In this document: piece by piece, positions 53,639 through 62,212 of the stretch
How positions within the stretch are numbered: position 1 is the stretch's first letter
Layout: every line of letters starts with the position of its first letter
Assembly: GCA_008729055.1 (NCBI GenBank)
Contig: SDUX01000090.1
Coordinates: forward strand, 1-64,000
Origin: Pyropia haitanensis
Lineage: Eukaryota; Rhodophyta; Bangiophyceae; Bangiales; Bangiaceae
Direction of reading: 5' to 3'
Length of the DNA: 64,000 nt
The notes under the pieces: model-generated
Seen by the model: the letters and a program-made list of their open reading frames with translations, nothing else
What the model was told of the DNA's origin: nothing
Database searches by the model: none
Position numbers and translations under genes: made by a program

Positions 53639-54092
53639 TGTGAACAAAGCACGTTACTTTTACTCACGGGTGCGACCCGGGGTGCCCCGGGGCCGCCTCT
53701 TATGGGGGACCTCGGGAGCGACGCCCGGGGTGCGAGCTCACAGGCTGAATCTCCCGTAAGTCGAGCACTCACAATAATCCCACGCAATGCGATTTGGGAT
53801 TCGGCCCCAGGACCCGGGAAATTACCCGGTGCCCCTGGGGTCCGACAAGTCCCCTGATTTTCCCCTTTCACTGGGGTTCAAATCCCTCACAATCAAGTAC
53901 AAATTCGCAGTGCGACCGGCGCCGCGGACCCGCGCGCCACTCCATCGCACCTTGCTCGTCACCTCCTGCGCCTTCCCAACACCGCGCGCACACCACCAAA
54001 GACACCGTGCCGGCTTCCGCCGGCGCCCCCGTCGCCGCAGGTCGCTCCCCCGGTGCGGCGCCGACGTGGCCGCATCGCCCGTATTCCCCACA
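53639..54092 (-). repeat. 3' LTR of the copia element
   Basis: 454 bp, starting TGTGAACAAAGC and ending TTCCCCACA, apparently identical to 58,669-59,122. Confidence 0.95.
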
Positions 54093-54100
54093 CTCCCCCT
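54093..54100 (-). other. Polypurine tract of the copia element
   Basis: On the minus strand AGGGGGAG directly abuts the 3' LTR, the expected primer site for plus-strand synthesis. About 220 bp of non-coding sequence separate it from the end of the frame. Confidence 0.7.
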
Positions 54101-54317
54101 GCGGCCGCGGCGGCGCGAGACGTCAAGGGGAGCCGAGGGAGCGGCAAAAGTCTGCTGTAGCGGCCCCCGTCGCCCGTCTCCTCGAGCTGCCGCCTCCGTG
54201 CGTGGTCGGCTGCCGCCCAACAAGGGATGATTATTGCCGGGGGCAAGTCGCCAACATTGTAGGGTACCAAAGTTGTGGCGGCGTGAGGGTGGCGGAGCGG
54301 GGTGTCGCGCCATACAA

Positions 54318-57300
54318 CTAGACGACCGTAGGGGCCCCCATGCCCAACCGGGAAGTAAAGGATCGGTGAGCTGGTGCCGGGAGCGCCTTGGTGAAGCCGT
54401 CTGCGACCATCTCGGTGGTCGGGAGGTAGTCCATCACCACCTCCCCCGTCCCCACGCGGTCCCGTACCAGGTGGTACGCCACGTCAATATGCTTGGCGCG
54501 CCCAAGTCCGAGTGGGTCGCCCGCCATAGCCAGGCATGCCTGGTTGTCCTCGTAGAGCTGGACAGCGCCAGGGTCCTCCCCCATGCCCTTCAGTAGAGTG
54601 CGCAGCCACAGCCCCTCCTTGACCGCTTCGGCCGCGGCCATACACTCGGCCTCCGCCGTGGACGCCGCCACCGTCGACTGGCGCTTGCTGCGCCACGACA
54701 CGGGCCCACCGTGCAGCATGTAGACAAAGCCCGACGTGGACCGACGCGTGTCCCTGTCGCCGGCAAAGTCCGAGTCCGTGTAGCCCGAGAGCGGCTCCCC
54801 GCTCCCAAACGTGATGCCCTTGTCCCGTGCACCGACGAGGTAACGAAGGACGCCCTTAGCGGCCACCCAGTGCGGCTCCTCAGGCGCCGACATGAAGCGG
54901 GCCAGCACGCCCGCCGCAAAAGCGATGTCCGGTCTGGTCGTGGTCGCCAAGTACAGGAGGCTGCCCACCAGCTCCGCGTAGCGGTTGCCCGCTGGCAGCA
55001 GCTTCTCCCCCGTCCGCACCAATGAGGTGCCGGCAGCCAATGGGGTGACGTTTGGCTTAGCCGCAGCCATTCCGTACGCCTCCAGCAATGCCGCCACATG
55101 GCCAGGGCTCGATAGGGTGATCCGGCCGCCCGATTTGAGGTGGACGATTTTCATCCCGAGGAAGGTGCTCACGACGCCCAGGTCACGTGCGTCGAAGCGT
55201 GCCGCTATCAGCTGCTTGCCCGCCGCTACGGCGGCCTCACTGGCACTAGCGACGATGATGTCGTCCACCCACACAAGGAAGTGCACCGCGCCATGCTTGG
55301 GGTGCTTCCAGCGGTACAGACAGGGATCGGCTGGCGACTGGGTGGCACCCGCCTCCGACAGAACGGACGCCCACACCATCCGCCACAGGCGGCCCGCCTG
55401 CTTTGTCCCGTACAGCGCTAGCTGCAGCAACAGCGCCTTGCCTGCGTCGCCGAGCGGGTACCCCGCCGGCTGTGCAACGTACACAGGCTTGTCCATCCGC
55501 GCATTCAGGTATGCGTTCTTCACGTCGACGTGGTGCATATGCCACCCGCGGCTCGCCCCAACCGCGAAGAGCGCGCGCACGGTGGCTGCCGCTGGGACGG
55601 GCGCGGACGTCTCGTCGTAGTCTACGCCCGGCTTTTGGCTGCATCCCTTGGCCACAAACCGGGCCTTGTACCTGGTGACGGCTCCGTCCGCGTCGCGCTT
55701 GTAGTCGAACACGACCCGACTCCCCGTCAGCTTTGCGCCCGCTGGTAGATCCACCACCTGCCAGGCGCCCATCTCCTGCAAGGCCCCAAACTCCGCCCGT
55801 AGCGCCGCCTCCCAGAGCGGCCAGTCCGGGCGCTCTCGCGCCTCCTCGATCGTTGTTGGCGGAGGTAGCTCTTGCCCGTTGCTGTCCTTGGGGACCGTGT
55901 ACAACTTGGATGCCCCAACCGCCGCGCACTGGTCTGCCTTGACCACTCCCGCTTGCCCGTCCGACACGGGCCTCCACCATTCGCCCGGGGGCTTGCGCAC
56001 GCGACCGGGGTAGCGGCCTGCAATTGGCTGCACCACCGCGTGATCGTCGATTTCCTGCGTCTCACCCGAGCTGTCAGGGCCCGTTTCTACATCGCTTGAG
56101 GAGGTGGACGTAATTTCCGGGGAAGAAGGCGCCGAGCTGGTTGTCCCCGTCGTGGGCGCCTCAACAGATGGCGCCGATTCGTCGTCATGGGGGGCACCCC
56201 CGGCCTCCAACAAGCTGCCTGGCACGGCTGCCGGCGCTGCAGGTGCCGGGGGCGCCGTCTCCTCCACCAAGACGTCACGCCGCTCCACCACTCGGTCGGT
56301 GTCGTCCAGGAGCACGCGGTAAGCATTGCCGCTCACCGTGTAGCCGACGAACCGCCCGACCGCAGTGCGGCTCTCCAGCCTGCGTTGATGCTTGCCTGGC
56401 TTGAGCGCCCATGCACGGCCGCCCCAGACGCGCAGGTTGGACACGTTTGGGCGTCTCCCCGTGAACGCCTCCCACGGTGTGACCGTCGCCCCTTCCTTGG
56501 GCGATCGGTTCATGACGTAAACGGCCGCCGCCAATGCCTCCGCCCACAGCTCTTCCTCTGCACCTGCATCAAGCAGCGCCGCGCGGACGCGCTCTTTCAG
56601 CGTGCGGTTGACTCGCTCGGCCTTGCCATTCTGCTGCGGCGTGTATGGGGCGCTGTACTCGGCGCTGATTCCCTCCGCCTTGTAGAAGTCGTCCAGCTCG
56701 CGGCTGCGGTACTCCCCACCATAGTCGTGCCGGACGCGACGGGCACGCCGACCCGACAGTCGCTCCAGCTTTCGTACAGCCGGGATGAGCACGCCGGCGG
56801 CCTTTCCCTTGGTCTTGATTGGGATGGCCACGGTCAGCCCCGACGCGTCGTCCAGCAGCGTTGTAAAGTATCTGGCACCACCCAGCGACGTCTCCAAGGG
56901 GCCACAGATGTCGGTGTGCAGCAAATCCATCACAGACGTGCGGGCGGTCGATCTGGGGAAGGGGGCGCGCGCGAGCTTGCCGCCCGCGCACGGCGCGCAC
57001 ACGGAGCCCAGCACGCGACCAGCATCCGCTATCTCCCGTGGCATGCCTGTCACCATCTTGGCGGCCCGCTTGAGGTTGTCTAGACCCATATGGTGGTACC
57101 GACGGTGCCACAGCCGGGCCACCTCCGTTGACGCCAGGTTGGCCACGGCCGCCTGATCCACCTGCACCTCCGCGTCGATCACGTACTGCTCCTCGACGTT
57201 GACGCCCCCAACCACGTCTGCCTTGGTGACCACGTCGTTCCAGTCCACCGCAGACTTGTCCGCCAGCAAGTAGCAGTGCCCGTCCATGAACACCGATGCG

Positions 57301-58478
57301 CCGCCCGCCCGATCCACCGAGCGGACGGACAGCAGGTTGCCCTTCAACTCCGGCACGTGCAGGGTGTCCCGCAACTTCATTGGGCGTTGCGCCGCGCCTG
57401 TGCCGACGACAACGGCCGCCGTGCCGGTGCCCGTGATGGGGACGGACTTCCCGTCGGCGAGGATGACGTCGCGGCCCCCGCCCGCCGCGGTGTATTCCGA
57501 GTAGCATGCCATCGACTGCGACATGTGCTTCGTAGCCCCGGAATCGATCACCCAGGTACGTGAGCGGCCCGCGGCGGCCCTAGGGGCGACATTTGCCGTA
57601 AACGCCAGCGCGCCGGCGGCACCACCACCGTCACCGCGTCCGCCACCGGGGGGACCCCCACGCCAAGGGTTGTCGGGGTTACCCCCACGCGGGGGACCAT
57701 CTCCGCGGCCACCGCGCGGGGGGCGTGGCTGGTCCGCGATGGACTTGCGATAGAGGCCGCGCTTCTCGTCGGCCTTGCGCCGGTGGCACTCCCGGCGCAT
57801 GTGGCCGGCCTTGGTGCAGTAGTAGCACGTAAACGTGCGCCGCTGGCTCTTGATCTCGGCCGCCAGCGCCTGCGTCATGGCGGCAGGCCCGCCGGTCGCG
57901 GGCGCCGCCATCTTCGCGCGCTGCTCCTCCTGGATCATCTTGCCCGCCACGTCCTCCACCGTCCACTCGCCGCCCATATTCTCGAGCACGGTACGGAGCA
58001 TACGGTACTCCTCTGGCAGCCCCGCCAGCATGTGCATGACCACCGTCTTCTCTTCGATCTTGTGGTCCACGACCATCAGTTCTTGTCGGATCGCCTTCAC
58101 GCGTGCCACGTACGTGATGATCGCCTCGCCGGGCTTCAGACGCAGCATGGACAGATCGTGCAGCAGCGCCATCCTCCGCGCATTCGACTGCGCCTTGTAC
58201 GTGTTGGACAGCATGTCCCACGCCTCCTTGGCAGTTTTGCACGACACCACCATCGGCAGCAAGTGGGCCTTCACGCACAGCTGGACCTGCGCCAGGGCCA
58301 ACGCGTCCTTGCGATCCCACGCGTCCTGCTCCTCGCGCGGCTCCGGGCGGCTCGTCGCGATCGGCTGCCACAGCTCGCGGCTAATCAGGTACGCGCGGCA
58401 GTAGCACGACCACGTGGCGTAGTTCCCATCGTTCAGCTGCTCAAAGCGGGGGCCGCTGCCGGGCTCAGCGCCCGCCAT
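54318..58478 (-). CDS. Copia Gag-Pol polyprotein, intact
   Basis: A single frame of 1,386 codons encodes all functions in copia order. A UBN2-like Gag is followed by a CCHC knuckle (CYYCTKAGHMRREC, 218-231). The aspartic protease has VIDSGATKH (Asp312). The integrase has a His-His-Cys-Cys finger (H458, H462, C494, C497) and a triad Asp523, Asp585, Glu621. The reverse transcriptase has VKNAYLNARMDKPVYV and VWVDDIIVA, and RNase H has YTDSDFAGD and LYEDNQACLA. Integrase before RT is diagnostic of Ty1/copia. The frame has no lesion and its codon use is closer to the host-like genes than that of the gypsy element. With identical LTRs the element may be active. Confidence 0.97.
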   Translation of the reverse strand: MAGAEPGSGPRFEQLNDGNYATWSCYCRAYLISRELWQPIATSRPEPREEQDAWDRKDALALAQVQLCVKAHLLPMVVSCKTAKEAWDMLSNTYKAQSNARRMALLHDLSMLRLKPGEAIITYVARVKAIRQELMVVDHKIEEKTVVMHMLAGLPEEYRMLRTVLENMGGEWTVEDVAGKMIQEEQRAKMAAPATGGPAAMTQALAAEIKSQRRTFTCYYCTKAGHMRRECHRRKADEKRGLYRKSIADQPRPPRGGRGDGPPRGGNPDNPWRGGPPGGGRGDGGGAAGALAFTANVAPRAAAGRSRTWVIDSGATKHMSQSMACYSEYTAAGGGRDVILADGKSVPITGTGTAAVVVGTGAAQRPMKLRDTLHVPELKGNLLSVRSVDRAGGASVFMDGHCYLLADKSAVDWNDVVTKADVVGGVNVEEQYVIDAEVQVDQAAVANLASTEVARLWHRRYHHMGLDNLKRAAKMVTGMPREIADAGRVLGSVCAPCAGGKLARAPFPRSTARTSVMDLLHTDICGPLETSLGGARYFTTLLDDASGLTVAIPIKTKGKAAGVLIPAVRKLERLSGRRARRVRHDYGGEYRSRELDDFYKAEGISAEYSAPYTPQQNGKAERVNRTLKERVRAALLDAGAEEELWAEALAAAVYVMNRSPKEGATVTPWEAFTGRRPNVSNLRVWGGRAWALKPGKHQRRLESRTAVGRFVGYTVSGNAYRVLLDDTDRVVERRDVLVEETAPPAPAAPAAVPGSLLEAGGAPHDDESAPSVEAPTTGTTSSAPSSPEITSTSSSDVETGPDSSGETQEIDDHAVVQPIAGRYPGRVRKPPGEWWRPVSDGQAGVVKADQCAAVGASKLYTVPKDSNGQELPPPTTIEEARERPDWPLWEAALRAEFGALQEMGAWQVVDLPAGAKLTGSRVVFDYKRDADGAVTRYKARFVAKGCSQKPGVDYDETSAPVPAAATVRALFAVGASRGWHMHHVDVKNAYLNARMDKPVYVAQPAGYPLGDAGKALLLQLALYGTKQAGRLWRMVWASVLSEAGATQSPADPCLYRWKHPKHGAVHFLVWVDDIIVASASEAAVAAGKQLIAARFDARDLGVVSTFLGMKIVHLKSGGRITLSSPGHVAALLEAYGMAAAKPNVTPLAAGTSLVRTGEKLLPAGNRYAELVGSLLYLATTTRPDIAFAAGVLARFMSAPEEPHWVAAKGVLRYLVGARDKGITFGSGEPLSGYTDSDFAGDRDTRRSTSGFVYMLHGGPVSWRSKRQSTVAASTAEAECMAAAEAVKEGLWLRTLLKGMGEDPGAVQLYEDNQACLAMAGDPLGLGRAKHIDVAYHLVRDRVGTGEVVMDYLPTTEMVADGFTKALPAPAHRSFTSRLGMGAPTVV

Positions 58479-58654
58479 AGCCCGCCTCCGTCTCCCCCGA
58501 CGACACGCTCAGATGCGCCAGCGGGGCGGTACCAACACAGCAACCGTGTGTACTCTCGGCAGGGCGGGCAACACGTCACTGGCCCCCACCGGAACGTGAC
58601 GCGCCTTGGCCGTGCGTGCACCAGCACGAGCAAGACGGCGCAGGTCAGCACGAC

Positions 58655-58668
58655 CTGGGCCCATAACC
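58655..58668 (-). other. Primer-binding site matching the anticodon arm of initiator tRNA-Met
   Basis: The plus-strand bases next to the 5' LTR read CTGGGCCCATAACC, identical to the anticodon stem-loop of eukaryotic initiator tRNA-Met (anticodon CAT). The minus-strand RNA would therefore pair with an internal, half-tRNA primer, as known for Drosophila copia and yeast Ty5. Confidence 0.85.
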
Positions 58669-59122
58669 TGTGAACAAAGCACGTTACTTTTACTCACGGG
58701 TGCGACCCGGGGTGCCCCGGGGCCGCCTCTTATGGGGGACCTCGGGAGCGACGCCCGGGGTGCGAGCTCACAGGCTGAATCTCCCGTAAGTCGAGCACTC
58801 ACAATAATCCCACGCAATGCGATTTGGGATTCGGCCCCAGGACCCGGGAAATTACCCGGTGCCCCTGGGGTCCGACAAGTCCCCTGATTTTCCCCTTTCA
58901 CTGGGGTTCAAATCCCTCACAATCAAGTACAAATTCGCAGTGCGACCGGCGCCGCGGACCCGCGCGCCACTCCATCGCACCTTGCTCGTCACCTCCTGCG
59001 CCTTCCCAACACCGCGCGCACACCACCAAAGACACCGTGCCGGCTTCCGCCGGCGCCCCCGTCGCCGCAGGTCGCTCCCCCGGTGCGGCGCCGACGTGGC
59101 CGCATCGCCCGTATTCCCCACA
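58669..59122 (-). repeat. 5' LTR of the copia element
   Basis: 454 bp, no difference from the 3' LTR seen by eye. Confidence 0.95.
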
Positions 59123-59127
59123 AGCAG
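59123..59127. other. Target-site duplication AGCAG, right copy
   Basis: Repeats 53,634-53,638. Confidence 0.95.
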
Positions 59128-59255
59128 CCTCCTCATCCAGCCAGCATTGTCAACCACTGCGCCCTAGACAATCGTAGTCGTTGTAACGTCTTCCGGGAGC
59201 ACACGAGGCACCCTGGGTACCGTCGAGGCCAGTCAATGAAGTGAAAGGCCACGCG

Positions 59256-60329
59256 TCACTGCTGCGCAGACACGCCATCGTTACAGTCGTCGGGAGCCGC
59301 TGGCGTCGCCGCATCAGCGTGCGTGATGCCAATACGAAGCGTAGAGAATATATCCTCGTGCGGCTGGTCCACGGCGACAAGCTGCTTTCGGATTTCCGTA
59401 GCACAGTGGTCGAGCGCGCGGGAAGCATCTGCCGCGGATATGACGGTGCCAAAGGACGCGTTCGCGGCTTCCCGCGCATCAGGATCGAGCGCTGGTGCCG
59501 CCCACGCCGAGATGCGCTCGAAGACGATCACGTCCAAATCACTTCCAGCCTGTCGCAGAGTGGTAGCGGTGCGAGCCAGCAATGTCCTGTCGTACACAGG
59601 ATCTGTAGGATGCACATCGTCGGCCACGGATGCGTCAGACGCTGTTGCCGAAGCATCGCTCCGGATGACCGTGGATCCTGCAACGGCGTCGACTGACGCA
59701 GCAGGAGGCGGAAGCTGCACGCTCGAACGACACACTCCCAAAGCAGACGCGCCAAAACTTTGCAGCAGGGTAGTGAAAACCGGCTCGCCGTCTTTGAACT
59801 GCATACGTGGCAAGACCAGTGTCGTCGGCACGTGCCCGATGAATCTTGCTTGGCTGCCCAACGTTGCTGCCGACCCAGTCGTGGCTGCTACCGATCCCGG
59901 AGTGCCGGTCGTACTGCCGGATCCAGTGGTTGTGGCGGGCTCATCGGCGGCTGTGCGTACCCCCGCGTCTTGCGTATGCCTTCCGCCTTGCAGCGCGTGA
60001 AAACGGGCGTCCTTGTACTCCAGCATCGCGTTGTACACCGGCGTCCACACGCGCTCAGTTTCACTCACAGCGTCCAATCCTCCCACGTTGTGACGCTGCA
60101 TTGCAGTAAACAGCGGCTGCCACTTGTCAACCTCCAACTTAGCTGAGACCATGTGCGCGGCTAGCCCATAAAACGCTCGTGCCTCAGCGTTCTGCCGCCG
60201 CACAGTGTCGGTCCCAGCAACAACTCTGAGCGCGACCTCACGGGCGCACAGACGCTCGACTGAGACGAGGTGTCGGGCAAGTTCTGCAACAGCCGGCGCC
60301 CCAGGAGGGTCACTGGACGGCGCCGACAT
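59256..60329 (-). CDS. Unidentified transposon-associated gene, full-length right copy
   Basis: The frame encodes 357 residues starting MSAPSSDPPGAP. The N-terminal half is helical with few prolines (VSAKLEVDKWQPLFTAMQRH). A Thr/Ser/Gly linker follows. The C-terminal part is Ala/Asp-rich with a helical stretch (YDRTLLARTATTLRQAGSDL) and an acidic tail. No known domain is recognised. In the left arm the same gene is cut at codon 211. It lies downstream of the KDZ transposase in the same orientation within each arm, so it is probably a passenger gene of that transposon. The 5' ATG overlaps the start of the divergent frame at 60,328. Confidence 0.5.
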   Translation of the reverse strand: MSAPSSDPPGAPAVAELARHLVSVERLCAREVALRVVAGTDTVRRQNAEARAFYGLAAHMVSAKLEVDKWQPLFTAMQRHNVGGLDAVSETERVWTPVYNAMLEYKDARFHALQGGRHTQDAGVRTAADEPATTTGSGSTTGTPGSVAATTGSAATLGSQARFIGHVPTTLVLPRMQFKDGEPVFTTLLQSFGASALGVCRSSVQLPPPAASVDAVAGSTVIRSDASATASDASVADDVHPTDPVYDRTLLARTATTLRQAGSDLDVIVFERISAWAAPALDPDAREAANASFGTVISAADASRALDHCATEIRKQLVAVDQPHEDIFSTLRIGITHADAATPAAPDDCNDGVSAQQ

Positions 60330-60705
60330 GGCCTGGATGTTCGCGTGTCGACAGAAAGTGTGTAGACGTTGCGTACGCAGGTGCCCTGGGTCCGAGAGCC
60401 AAACTCATGCGGAGCATTCAGACGCGTGCATCGATGAGCCCATGGAGCGGGTGTTTTCGCAGCGGAAGCGCAGTTGGAGAGATTGGGTCAGCGTGGTCAG
60501 CACTCCGCATTACACCTCTGCGCTCGTCTCCCTGAGCAGGTACAGGTACTTGGACCTTCCTCGCTGCGATCCACTACGACTGCTATTCACGAAGTATGGA
60601 AAGGACGTCCGTAGGCAAGCAAAACTAAGTCGCGCTCGAGGAAATCAGAGAGGCGTTCAGTGCAACAGGACGAACGCGAAACTTCACACCACTGTTTCGC
60701 TGTAG
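60328..60705 (+). CDS. Possible small protein, right-arm copy of the divergent frame
   Basis: Identical in translation to the frame at 49,896-50,273, with the same Cys-rich start. See that entry for content; no family recognised. Confidence 0.35.
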   Translation: MAWMFACRQKVCRRCVRRCPGSESQTHAEHSDACIDEPMERVFSQRKRSWRDWVSVVSTPHYTSALVSLSRYRYLDLPRCDPLRLLFTKYGKDVRRQAKLSRARGNQRGVQCNRTNAKLHTTVSL

Positions 60706-62212
60706 GGTGCATCACAGTTGCCTCCTCTCAGACGTCTCCGGTGGTCTCGCGCAGGCTATGACTGACGGACCACTTGTGCTGTTATGTCTCACCGCTGGAG
60801 ACGTAGCAGGTGATGGGGCCAAACCAATGTCGCCAGACACAATCGCGGCCCCGCGTCACTGAAGCGCAGGAGTACACGCAGCTCATGTGAGGCAACCAGA
60901 TTGCGACAGCCAGTTGGGCAGTGTGCTCCTCTCTGCCTGTGTCATGTGCGTTGCGCCTGGGCGGTCACCCTTTGGTGCGTAAGCAATGGAAAAGTCTGCC
61001 GTGCGGTGCTGCGAGCAATGCACGGGTGACACTGCACGGTGCGTTGCCGCTCGCCGCCTGCCTGTCCCAGGCACCACATGCATCGGTGGTCAGGTGGTCA
61101 CTCGCATGGTACGCAGTTGCTGGTCTGTCATTGTGATGACGTTGTCATGAAAACTGAGCGTCGACTGCTCTTCAAACGCAATCTAATACGGTGCGGGAGC
61201 ATGGTTTCGTGACATGTGTGGATGCGTTGCCACCTCAAGGTCTGGCCCACCTGCGGCCGCATAGCTCCGCAGTCGACGCTCACGACCTGCATGCTGTTCA
61301 ATGCGTGCTCGAGCAGGTTATTCGGTCGGGAGACGTCACGAGCAGTAGAGATGGTGATGAATCTGGGTCAACTGGATGTCTCACCCTCACGCGCCCTGTG
61401 TGGCCTCATCATAGGTACGACCTTCCGCAGCCGCCTCGCAAGAGAGGGGCGGAAAAAGATGCATCTGTCAGTCGAGCGCACATATCACTGTCTCAAGGAC
61501 CTTGCGCGTCCCACTGAGCGCGTATGGTCTCCGACGCAGTGCCGACCGCGACGGCCCATGGACGCACCAACGCTCGCCCTCATCGTTACCCTAACCCTAA
61601 CCCTAGGCTTAACCCTAATCGTCGAGGCAAGTCCACCACGGCCATACTTGTGATCGATCTCAGAGCAGATCAACTACTTACTGAATGTTTCAAGTAAATT
61701 AGTCTCAGCTTGTCCGACGCAGGCAACAGCGGGCCTTGTATTGGTGGAGCGTGCACTGTAACGCCTCGCGAGAGCCCTATCACGTGCGGCGTACACCCCG
61801 CCCGCCAGATCTGATCCCACGGGTTCAATCGGTCCCTTGCCCAAGCGTCATGCGTTCGCCGCGATAGCTCTATCGGGATCCAAGCGCATCCGTTCGGCAC
61901 ACTGGACAGGCGGGTCCGTTGCGCGCCTTTGGCGCGTACTGCGGCACGCGTAGGTGGCCTCAATGTCCCGTGCTGCCGCTTGGCTTGTGCAGCATGCAGA
62001 TGCACACCTGGGGATCCGTTTGGACGTATGATTCTTGCGCGATTTCCCACCCGTACTGGGGGACGAGTATACGTGCGAGCCGCGGCAGAGCTCATGCGCT
62101 GGCTGGCCAGCTTGTCTTTTTATGACATGATCTGTTTGCTTCCCGCTGGAGGAGCGGCTTCTTTATTATCTGATTGTGCGATGCACCTTGTTTCCTCCGC
62201 TAAGCCCTCGCT
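60706..62212. other. Unrecognised region, right-arm counterpart of 48,389-49,895
   Basis: Exact inverted copy of the left-arm stretch, including the telomere-like array at 61,589-61,618. No gene recognised. Confidence 0.5.
61589..61618 (-). repeat. Interstitial telomere-like repeat, right arm
   Basis: CCCTAA units, the inverted copy of 48,983-49,012. Confidence 0.75.

Larger units (their letters stand above)
53639..59122 (-). mobile_element. Ty1/copia LTR retrotransposon, complete and very recent
   Basis: The element is 5,484 bp with two 454-bp LTRs that look identical base for base, TG...CA ends and AGCAG duplications. It is transcribed on the minus strand with a single gag-pol frame. It sits in the spacer of the large inverted repeat, just downstream of the OTU-like pseudogene. 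Confidence 0.97.

Noticed and set aside
55246..57507. Other minus-strand frames inside the copia element
   Set aside because: They are shifted shadows of the polyprotein and are Gly/Arg-rich.
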